Shown: positions 1-5,398 of the stretch, piece after piece
Layout: each line of letters opens with the position of its first letter
How positions within the stretch are numbered: the first letter of the stretch is position 1
Origin: Clostridiaceae bacterium
GTDB lineage: Bacteria > Bacillota > Clostridia > DSM-8532
Assembly (NCBI GenBank): GCA_012842645.1
Contig: DUSJ01000174.1
Span: 1-5,677 of the forward strand
Length of the DNA stretch: 5,677 nt
Direction of reading: 5' to 3'
Translations under genes and position numbers: made by a program
Notes under the pieces: model-generated
What the model saw: only the letters and a program-made list of their open reading frames with translations
Databases searched by the model: none
Told to the model about the DNA's origin: nothing

Positions 1-1532
1 ACAAGTATCTCCCCGCCGTTGAACTTCGCCAGGGCTTCTTCCTCATTCTTGCATACGCAGAGCGTCCCCACCGCTGTTTTCTGGGTGATGCCTGTTCCTT
101 TAAGAAGTATGTCCCCTACTATATGGACTTTCAGGATATTGGTCATGCCGGGTATCCCGAGGGGCAATCCCGCCGTCAGCACCACAAGGTCCCCGCTTTT
201 GACCAGCCCGGTTTCTACGGCTTTCTCCACGGCATGTTCAAAAAGCTCGTCACTGTTCTGTTTTTCTTCAAACAGGACGGGAACTACTCCCCAGGACATG
301 GACAGCTGCCTGCAGACCTTTTCGCTCGTCGTGCAGGCAATTATCGGGCATGCGGGCCGGAATTTCGAGATCATCCTCGCCGTGGTCCCCGATACAGTTA
401 GGGTGATTATTGCGGCCGCATCAAGGTCATGAGCCGTGGTGCAGGTCGCATGGCTGATGGCATTGGTGACATTCGATGTGGACTCGGTGAGTTCCATCTG
501 GCGGAACCTCTTTTTGTAATGGATGGCCGCCTCGGTGCTTTCGGCTATCCTGGCCATGATCCTTACGCTTTCCACGGGAGACTTTCCTATTGACGTCTCT
601 CCTGACAGCATGATAGCGCTGGTTCCGTCATAAATAGCATTGGCTACGTCATTGATCTCCGCCCTCGTAGGTCTGGGCTTTGAAATCATCGAATCAAGCA
701 TCTGGGTTGCCGTGATGGATTTTTTGCCGTGGAACATGGCTTTTTTGATAAGCAGCTTCTGGATCCTGGGCAGTTCGTTAAAGTCTATCTCCACTCCCAT
801 GTCGCCCCTGGCTACCATTATGCCGTCGCTAGCCATGAGTATTTCGTCGATGTTTTCCACGCCTTCCCCGTTTTCGATTTTTGCGATGATTTGTATGTCC
901 TGGCCTCCGTTTTCCTCAAGAAGCTTTTTGATCTCGATTATATCCGAAGCGCTTCTTGTAAATGAAGCCGCAATATAGTCAAAATCATGCTCGATTGCAA
1001 GCTTGATATCCTGAATGTCCTTTTCGCTCAGGTATGGCATGTCCATTCTGATGCCCGGAATATTGACGCTTTTGTTGTCTTTGATAACACCGCTGTTAAT
1101 GACATCACAGATGATGTCGGTATCGGTGGTATCTGTAACTACCAGTTCCACAAGCCCGTCGTCGATAAGGATCCGTGTACCCTTTTTAACATGTCGGGGC
1201 AGATCTATGTAAGATATTGATACCCTTTCCCTGGTTCCCGGAACATCCTCGGTAGTCAGTATGAACCTGTCGCCTGCATTAAGGGCTGCGCTTCCCTCCC
1301 TGAACCTGCCGAGCCTGATTTCTGGACCTTTTGTGTCAAGCATCAGCGCGACAGGCTTTCCAACTTCCCGGCGGACTTTTTTGAGCATCCCGACACGTTT
1401 CAGGTGCTCCTCATGGCTTCCGTGGGAAAAGTTGAGCCTGGCAACATCCATGCCTTCTTCAATTATCATTTTTAAAATACTCTCATCATCTACTGCCGGA
1501 CCGAGAGTGCATATGATCTTGGTTTTCCTCAT
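1..1532 (-). CDS. pyk: Pyruvate kinase, 3' end truncated by the window edge
   Basis: Converts phosphoenolpyruvate and ADP to pyruvate and ATP, the last step of glycolysis, in the cytoplasm. The frame is open from the ATG at 1532 to the left edge (510 codons). An in-frame TAA two codons upstream fixes this ATG as the earliest start, although no strong Shine-Dalgarno precedes it. Visible hallmarks are LNFSHGSHEEH (33-43), DTKGPEIR (66-73), the active-site stretch AKIENGEG with Lys218 and Glu220, ARGDMG with Asp244, and ITATQMLDSM (273-282) followed by PTRAEINDVANAIYDGT. Glu71 in TKGPEIR is the residue typical of potassium-dependent enzymes. The usual catalytic A/B/C domains end near residue 475, but the frame continues with LLKGTGITQKTAVGTLCV and beyond. 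This matches the start of the extra C-terminal phosphohistidine-like domain of Bacillus and clostridial enzymes (about 580-590 residues in total). So roughly 70-80 residues are missing. Confidence 0.97.
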   Translation of the reverse strand, partial: MRKTKIICTLGPAVDDESILKMIIEEGMDVARLNFSHGSHEEHLKRVGMLKKVRREVGKPVALMLDTKGPEIRLGRFREGSAALNAGDRFILTTEDVPGTRERVSISYIDLPRHVKKGTRILIDDGLVELVVTDTTDTDIICDVINSGVIKDNKSVNIPGIRMDMPYLSEKDIQDIKLAIEHDFDYIAASFTRSASDIIEIKKLLEENGGQDIQIIAKIENGEGVENIDEILMASDGIMVARGDMGVEIDFNELPRIQKLLIKKAMFHGKKSITATQMLDSMISKPRPTRAEINDVANAIYDGTSAIMLSGETSIGKSPVESVRIMARIAESTEAAIHYKKRFRQMELTESTSNVTNAISHATCTTAHDLDAAAIITLTVSGTTARMISKFRPACPIIACTTSEKVCRQLSMSWGVVPVLFEEKQNSDELFEHAVEKAVETGLVKSGDLVVLTAGLPLGIPGMTNILKVHIVGDILLKGTGITQKTAVGTLCVCKNEEEALAKFNGGEIL

Positions 1533-1712
1533 TTTTTATCTAAACCTGCCTTTATTTGCTTATATTCTTACTTTTAATTTATCCTTTTAACTTTTTAACT
1601 TTAAAAATAACATACGGCTATTAATACTACCACAAATCCGCATCAAAGTATATTAGTAAATGTTACACTTATTCCATATCATCCCGGCTGGATTTTGTGC
1701 ATGGGTATCTGT
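1533..1712. other. AT-rich spacer between splB-like gene and pyk
   Basis: No gene seen. Both flanking genes are on the minus strand, so this should hold the pyk leader and promoter. A tandem 8-base repeat, TTTTAACT twice, lies at 1585-1600. The best -10-like hexamer on the minus strand is TATACT (1652-1647), but the base positions 17 bp further upstream do not resemble TTGACA, so I do not call a promoter. No hairpin followed by a T run is visible after the splB-like stop codon, so some read-through into pyk cannot be excluded. Confidence 0.5.
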
Positions 1713-2711
1713 TTATGATATATACCAGATTGGCATGGTTCCCAGGTGTTGTGACAGTTTATCTCTCAAAAATACTTCTGCTTCTTCCCTGACATCATTG
1801 CGGTAACTGTATTTTCCGCGTCCCCGTCCGGTCATCTTTTCCTTATCCAGCAATTTTGCGGCGTTCGGGAATGCCTCGGTGTTTATGGCGTTATGCACAA
1901 AGCTGTATGTCATAAGGATTATCTCGATAAACCCTTCTTTTTTGACTTTTGGGCTCAATTCATCAGACAGCTGTTCTATCAGTTCCCCATATTGTTTTTT
2001 CCAGTCGGGTACAAGTATCACAGGCGCGATAAGCAGTCCCACGGGATACCCGGCTTCCGCGACATCATTTAGGGCCCGGATCCTTGATTCCAGCGGGGAG
2101 GTTCCCAGTTCAATACGCTGAATTATCTTTTCGGGATTAAAACTCATCCGGAATATTGTTTTACCCCTGTGTTCCAAGCCAAGCAAAGGCTCCACCATAT
2201 CAAACTTGGTCGGAAAAGTGAGTTTGCCCCGCCCTTCCCGGGCGAAGCGCTCAATAGTATAAATGAGATTTCCTGTTATGGTGTTTTCCAGCACCAGGTC
2301 GCTGTTGCTCCCTATCTCAAAGGTCTGCGGATTTCCCTCATAAGATTTCCTGATCAGCTTGTCCAGCATCTGTTCCCTGTTGACAAACAGGCGCATGTAT
2401 GAACACTTGTTGTAATTGCATACCAGGTAGCAATACAGGCACATTGCCCTGCAGCCTGATGAGGTAAATGGCACCAGCCAGTCCGAAACCTTATGGTTAG
2501 GCACATACTTGTGTGTTTTCCTGATGCCTATAATAAGAAGCCTTTTTAATTTCGGAAAGTCCCGGTTGGCGGAAGCGGTCAGCTCCGGAATGCGGTTATG
2601 GTTCTCGATTTCCACCCAGGGCAAATCCTTGTATTTGACCTGCAGCTTTTTGCCCAGTTCATAATTAAGCGCGTCGGGCTCATAGTATACCCTGTCGAAT
2701 TTCATGTTCAT
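1713..2711 (-). CDS. splB: Spore photoproduct lyase family radical SAM protein (atypical)
   Basis: Family role: uses S-adenosylmethionine and a [4Fe-4S] cluster to reverse the UV thymine dimer (spore photoproduct) during spore germination. From the ATG at 2711 the protein has 332 residues, close to the usual 340. It opens MNMKFDRVYYEPDAL, like family members. Visible: the CxxxCxxC cluster motif CRAMCLYCY (87-95), including both tyrosines flanking the last cysteine (Tyr93, Tyr95), then FEIGSNSD (132-139), TKFDMVEPLL, GKTIFRMSFNPEKII, LGTSPLESRI, AEAGYPVGLLIAPV, GRGKYSY, and a C-terminal IWYIS matching the IEYFT ending. Odd: the position of the hydrogen-donor cysteine (Cys141 in B. subtilis, in a CTSD context) is Ser135, and two extra cysteines, Cys98 and Cys103, follow the cluster. 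No splA-like partner is present. Family assignment is secure; enzymatic equivalence to SplB is not, so the symbol marks the family only. Confidence 0.9.
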   Translation of the reverse strand: MNMKFDRVYYEPDALNYELGKKLQVKYKDLPWVEIENHNRIPELTASANRDFPKLKRLLIIGIRKTHKYVPNHKVSDWLVPFTSSGCRAMCLYCYLVCNYNKCSYMRLFVNREQMLDKLIRKSYEGNPQTFEIGSNSDLVLENTITGNLIYTIERFAREGRGKLTFPTKFDMVEPLLGLEHRGKTIFRMSFNPEKIIQRIELGTSPLESRIRALNDVAEAGYPVGLLIAPVILVPDWKKQYGELIEQLSDELSPKVKKEGFIEIILMTYSFVHNAINTEAFPNAAKLLDKEKMTGRGRGKYSYRNDVREEAEVFLRDKLSQHLGTMPIWYIS

Positions 2712-2972
2712 AATTGTCCCCTCGCAAGACTTAAGAAAATCATCTTCCTGTACAATTATCCATACTTGTTTATTCAGTATTTGCAAATAGTCGTAACTGC
2801 ATGCGACTTAAATCGGTCCGCCGTTTCGTAACTCAAATCGCTGTAAAGTCTTGTCGTAATGTAGTATTCCAAAATCAAGGGACAATATGGTTACAAAAAT
2901 AACATATCGGACCTGAAAAACATATGATGAAGTACAAGTTATTAAAACAAACTGTGTTAGGAGTAGGACCGT
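2712..2972. other. Divergent spacer between splB-like gene and DUF2935 gene
   Basis: This spacer should contain promoters for both genes. I could not find a convincing sigma-A pair, nor a clear forespore (sigma-F/G) pair, on either strand. Two copies of TCGTAACT lie at 2791-2798 and 2826-2833, with a shorter TCGTAA at 2854-2859; AAATCG follows each of the first two copies at a different distance. A 5-bp inverted repeat AGTCG/CGACT spans 2789-2808. These could be regulator sites, but the evidence is only the repetition. A Shine-Dalgarno AGGAG (2959-2963) belongs to the plus-strand gene. Confidence 0.4.
2718..2723 (-). promoter_or_regulatory. Ribosome binding site that decides the splB-like start
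   Basis: GAGGGG on the minus strand ends six bases before the ATG at 2711. The longer reading starts at a TTG at 2786 with no comparable Shine-Dalgarno. It would add 25 residues that resemble nothing at the N-terminus of this family. I therefore prefer the ATG. Confidence 0.75.
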
Positions 2973-3890
2973 ATGATTTCCGTGAATGATTTCATCAAGC
3001 AGTCTCTTGCATTGCACCTGTTTTTCGGGAGAATAATGAAAGAGCATTCTTTTTTCCTTGAAGCAGGTTTTACGTCAAAAGACAGTAACCTGGCCCAGCA
3101 GGCCGATTCTTTCCGGAGAGCTTTCGACCGGATGATGAATGAAGTGGTCGCGCTGTCAAACGGAGTGGTTGACCAGGATGTGCTGGACTCCGGCGAAGTA
3201 ATCACCCAATATACGCTGCCTGCCGAACAGTTGACTGCCCTTTTGAGCGGTGTTCCCCTTGCAACAGGAATAACGAGAGCGGAAGCCGATCTTGTTGGCG
3301 GCGGTATGGTTCATAGCCCCACCCTCGAGCGGCGAGTGCGTGCTTTGAATGACCATGCCATAAGACTCGTAAGAGGCCTTATAGCTTTCAAGACACGTAT
3401 CCTGTCAGAGGTTCTGTCATGCAGGCTGTTTACGGTGAACTATCCGCTGCTCATCGAGCACATCTTAAGAGAAGCAAAGCTGTACCTGTCGACCATGCAA
3501 AAGCTGCAGAGCCGTGCCGAAGTCAACCCGGAACTTGAAGCATACGAGCAGGAAGCTTTCTGGAACCGGATCATGGCCGAGCACGCCAAGTTCATCCGCG
3601 GTCTCCTGGATCCCACGGAAAATGATCTGATCGTTAAAGCCAATGAATTCGGGAACATGTTCGATGCGCTGACAGACGAAGCCTTACAAGCCTTGAACCG
3701 TACAGTCCCGCTTGATAAGGTCACTGCAGACAGTCTTGCCGCGACGCAGCAGATCAGGGATTTCAAGGAAGCAGGGACACAGGGGCTGATAAGCTGCAGG
3801 ATAAGATCCATTATAATCCCGCTCCTGGGCGATCACGTCCTCCGTGAAGCCAACCACTACTTAAGACTGCTGCGCATGTTTTCGCATTAA
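2973..3890 (+). CDS. DUF2935 family protein, two-repeat ferritin-like helical protein
   Basis: A 305-residue soluble protein with no signal peptide or membrane segment. I recognise the DUF2935 family, common in spore-forming Firmicutes; its function is unknown to me. Two homologous parts are visible. RIMKEHSFFLEAGF (20-33) aligns with RIMAEHAKFIRGLLDP (199-214). PLLIEHILREAKLYL (158-172) aligns with PLLGDHVLREANHYL (283-297). The recurring Glu/Asp-His pairs (E24-H25, E162-H163, E203-H204, D287-H288) and the Glu in each LREA are the probable metal ligands of a four-helix-bundle, ferritin-like fold (inference). The start is supported by AGGAG nine bases upstream of the ATG. The gene is divergent from the splB-like gene and convergent with lacI, so it is probably its own transcription unit. 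A link to spores is suggested only by family distribution and its neighbour. Confidence 0.9.
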   Translation: MISVNDFIKQSLALHLFFGRIMKEHSFFLEAGFTSKDSNLAQQADSFRRAFDRMMNEVVALSNGVVDQDVLDSGEVITQYTLPAEQLTALLSGVPLATGITRAEADLVGGGMVHSPTLERRVRALNDHAIRLVRGLIAFKTRILSEVLSCRLFTVNYPLLIEHILREAKLYLSTMQKLQSRAEVNPELEAYEQEAFWNRIMAEHAKFIRGLLDPTENDLIVKANEFGNMFDALTDEALQALNRTVPLDKVTADSLAATQQIRDFKEAGTQGLISCRIRSIIIPLLGDHVLREANHYLRLLRMFSH

Positions 3891-3953
3891 TTATTTAACT
3901 ATAAAGCGGTGTGCCGGTATGCGATTTAAGCGGAGCATGGACAGCGGAACTGT

Positions 3954-3986
3954 CGCTCCGTGGATCCCGGGCCGATTCACGGAGCG
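3954..3986 (+). repeat. Strong hairpin CGCTCCGTG/CACGGAGCG
   Basis: A perfect 9-bp inverted repeat (3954-3962 with 3978-3986) extends inward through a G-T pair and ATC/GAT to a 13-bp stem with a seven-base loop CCGGGCC. The G-T pair would be a G-U wobble only in plus-strand RNA, so the fold suits the 3' UTR of the DUF2935 transcript. No T run follows, so it is not a classical terminator. Its left arm GCTCCG (3955-3960) can also pair with CGGAGC at 3931-3936, giving two competing hairpins. Confidence 0.6.
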
Positions 3987-4068
3987 ATAAATCTCTGCAG
4001 GCTAAAGCTGCACAATCCCTGTCTTCACATCGCTCAGGATGAAGAACTTAGTGCACACTAATCAAAGA

Positions 4069-4105
4069 AGAATGAAGCAAAGGAACCGTCCCTCTGCTTC
4101 ACTCT
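4069..4105 (-). terminator. Probable lacI terminator / REP-like GGGACGGTTCC hairpin
   Basis: Read on the minus strand, a 15-bp stem runs from AGAGTGAAGCAGAGG to CCTTTGCTTCATTCT around the loop GACGGTT. The two non-Watson-Crick positions are G-U wobbles in minus-strand RNA but A-C mismatches on the plus strand, so the fold favours the minus transcript. It lies 72 bases past the lacI stop and continues into a moderately T-rich TCTTTGATT, which fits a weak rho-independent terminator. The GGGACGGTTCC core also resembles, from memory, a dispersed repeat in many Firmicute genomes. Confidence 0.6.
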
Positions 4106-4177
4106 GATACATGGTTTTACATGCTCCGCTGCAAGCCAGCGTTCCACGAGAGCGACATCCTCTCTGAACAAAGGACG

Positions 4178-5224
4178 CTACCTGGTATTGACCAGCTTGT
4201 ATTCCAAAAGCGTCTTCTGGGGCACTTCCTGCCCGCTGAGCATTCCGTCCAGGATATTGAAAGCCGTTTCTCCAAGCATTTTTGCGTCAAACTTGATGGC
4301 GGCGATCCTGGGATAATGTTTTTCAATTATATAGCTGCAGTAATAGGAGGCAACCTCGATATCCCCGGGAACCCTGATACCGTGTCTGCCAAGCTCAAGC
4401 AAGGCATTCTCGCAGATCAGGTCGTCAAAGCAAAAGATTACCTTCTGTTCTCTCTTTATTATCTCTCTAATCGCATCCCTGATCATTTCCTTGGAATCCA
4501 TTCTGAAGAACGTGTAATCTTCTTCGGATAATCCGACCAAGCGGATCCCTTCCAGGAAACCGGTATGCCTGCTCTGGTTAACTATATACTGCATTTCTCC
4601 GCCTATAAGCGCAACACGTCCTCTCAGGGCATCCCTGTCATAGCCCGAAAGCACCGATGACGTCAGATCACGGCAGGCCGATACATGGTCATGATCGATC
4701 TGGATCGTTTTATCAGTCGCAGAACCGATCATCACAAAAGGAACTTCGTTTTCTTCCAGGAATTCGGCATCGATATTCCTGGCCATGGAACGGGTCAGTA
4801 TGACGCCGTCGACCTTCTTATGCCTTACCACCCTGTCTATCTGGGATATGTCGTTCTCTTCCTGTGTCAGCACGATAACATCATAATTGCTTTTTGAAGC
4901 AATATTGCAGATACCGATGAGAAGGTTCTGAAAAAACGGCATTTCCACGATGCTGCCATCGGCAGGCAGAACCACGGCTATATTCATGGTCTTCTGCTGC
5001 GCGAGGCTCCTGGCAATGAGATTTGGCTGATATCCGCGCTTTTTTATATGTTCCATGACTCTCGCGCGGGTTTGATCGCTGATTCGTCCCTTGCCGGATA
5101 TGACACGTGAAACGCTCGCTTTAGACAAGCCAAGTTCCTTCGCTATATCGTCAAGAGTAAGCTTGTTGCGCGGTTTTTCACTGATATGGATCACCCCTCT
5201 GGCTATAAATAAAGGTTTTTTCAT
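4178..5224 (-). CDS. LacI-family transcriptional repressor
   Basis: A cytoplasmic DNA-binding regulator that normally releases its operator when a sugar binds. The helix-turn-helix is at residues 23-45 (LTLDDIAKELGLSKASVSRVISG), with Lys35-Ala36 at the base-reading start of the recognition helix. The hinge helix is YQPNLIARSL (65-74). The periplasmic-binding-protein-like effector and dimer domain runs from NIAVVLP (81) to the end. The ATG at 5224 is the earliest possible start, since TGA lies just before it in frame. It has no good Shine-Dalgarno and gives about 20 residues before the helix-turn-helix, where most relatives have 3-5. A GTG at codon 11 is the only other ordinary start. The C-terminus stops at KLVNTR, just short of the RES-type ending common in the family. 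It is divergent from a sugar-binding lipoprotein gene and probably controls both that gene and itself through the palindrome at 5292-5313. The ligand is unknown, though a maltose-like oligosaccharide is plausible. Confidence 0.93.
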   Translation of the reverse strand: MKKPLFIARGVIHISEKPRNKLTLDDIAKELGLSKASVSRVISGKGRISDQTRARVMEHIKKRGYQPNLIARSLAQQKTMNIAVVLPADGSIVEMPFFQNLLIGICNIASKSNYDVIVLTQEENDISQIDRVVRHKKVDGVILTRSMARNIDAEFLEENEVPFVMIGSATDKTIQIDHDHVSACRDLTSSVLSGYDRDALRGRVALIGGEMQYIVNQSRHTGFLEGIRLVGLSEEDYTFFRMDSKEMIRDAIREIIKREQKVIFCFDDLICENALLELGRHGIRVPGDIEVASYYCSYIIEKHYPRIAAIKFDAKMLGETAFNILDGMLSGQEVPQKTLLEYKLVNTR

Positions 5225-5252
5225 TCATCTGTCATGGTAATAAATCAAATTA

Positions 5253-5279
5253 TTGACAAATAACATATAACGTGATACT
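5253..5279 (+). promoter_or_regulatory. Likely sigma-A promoter of the solute-binding protein gene
   Basis: A perfect -35 TTGACA (5253-5258) is followed after 15 bases by GATACT (5274-5279), four of six matches to TATAAT. The spacing is short of the ideal 17. The predicted transcript start near 5286 places the palindrome at 5292-5313 immediately downstream, where a bound repressor would block RNA polymerase. The -35 is convincing, the -10 less so. Confidence 0.5.
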
Positions 5280-5291
5280 CTTAGTGTGTAG

Positions 5292-5313
5292 GTTGAGCAA
5301 CCGGTTGCTCAAC
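5292..5313. promoter_or_regulatory. LacI-family operator, perfect 22-bp palindrome
   Basis: The half-site GTTGAGCAACC is followed directly by its exact reverse complement, giving a perfect palindrome with a central CG, the hallmark of LacI-family operators. It lies 67 bases upstream of the lacI start and 85 bases upstream of the lipoprotein start, just after the likely promoter. The core AACCGGTT also fits the centre of a CcpA cre box, but the conserved outer T and A of that box are absent, so the adjacent repressor is the better candidate. Confidence 0.85.
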
Positions 5314-5336
5314 ATTTTACCAAAGACAGTCATATA

Positions 5337-5359
5337 ATTCAACATCATCGATGTTGAAT
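5337..5359 (+). repeat. Second palindrome in the 5' UTR of the lipoprotein gene
   Basis: ATTCAACATC (5337-5346) and GATGTTGAAT (5350-5359) form a 10-bp stem with a three-base loop. ATATAA (5332-5337) and TTATAT (5363-5368) can extend it by skipping a few bases. It ends 25 bases before the Shine-Dalgarno. It could be a second regulator site or an mRNA hairpin protecting the 5' end. It lacks a run of T directly after the stem, so termination is less likely. Confidence 0.6.
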
Positions 5360-5398
5360 AAATTATATAATAATTAAAGAAATTAGAGGAGGATTTCT

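Larger units (their letters stand above)
3929..4130. other. Structured convergent intergenic region bounded by an 11-bp inverted repeat
   Basis: No gene is seen between the DUF2935 stop and the lacI stop (287 bp). The segment is bounded by AGCGGAGCATG (3929-3939) and its exact reverse complement CATGCTCCGCT (4120-4130). Inside lie, in order, a GACAG/CTGTC hairpin with a five-base loop (3940-3954), a 12-13 bp hairpin (3954-3986), TGCAG/CTGCA (3996-4012), a bulged CTT-CATC/GATG-AAG hairpin (4023-4044), and the long hairpin at 4069-4105. Apart from the shared base at 3954, all can form together inside the outer stem. It may be a folded RNA, a small repeat element, or simply two terminators back to back. 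None is proven. Confidence 0.45.

Noticed and set aside
640..1590. Several plus-strand ORFs of 65-112 codons
   Set aside because: All are antisense to the pyruvate kinase frame, whose motifs run without break on the minus strand.
1585..1600. Tandem TTTTAACT repeat as a regulatory element
   Set aside because: Only two copies in very AT-rich sequence, easily due to chance or replication slippage.
2712..2786. N-terminal extension of the splB-like protein from a TTG start
   Set aside because: No Shine-Dalgarno for the TTG, the 25 residues match nothing at the family N-terminus, and the internal ATG has GAGGGG at ideal spacing.
2808..3205. Minus-strand ORFs overlapping the start of the DUF2935 gene
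   Set aside because: They overlap the better supported gene with its Shine-Dalgarno and recognisable domain, and resemble no known protein.
4121..4531. 136-codon plus-strand ORF opposite lacI
   Set aside because: It lies antisense to clear LacI coding sequence, shows no family features and has no ribosome binding site.
5292..5313. CcpA cre box
   Set aside because: The core AACCGGTT fits, but the outer conserved T and A are wrong, and the symmetry extends well beyond a cre box. A local LacI operator explains it better.
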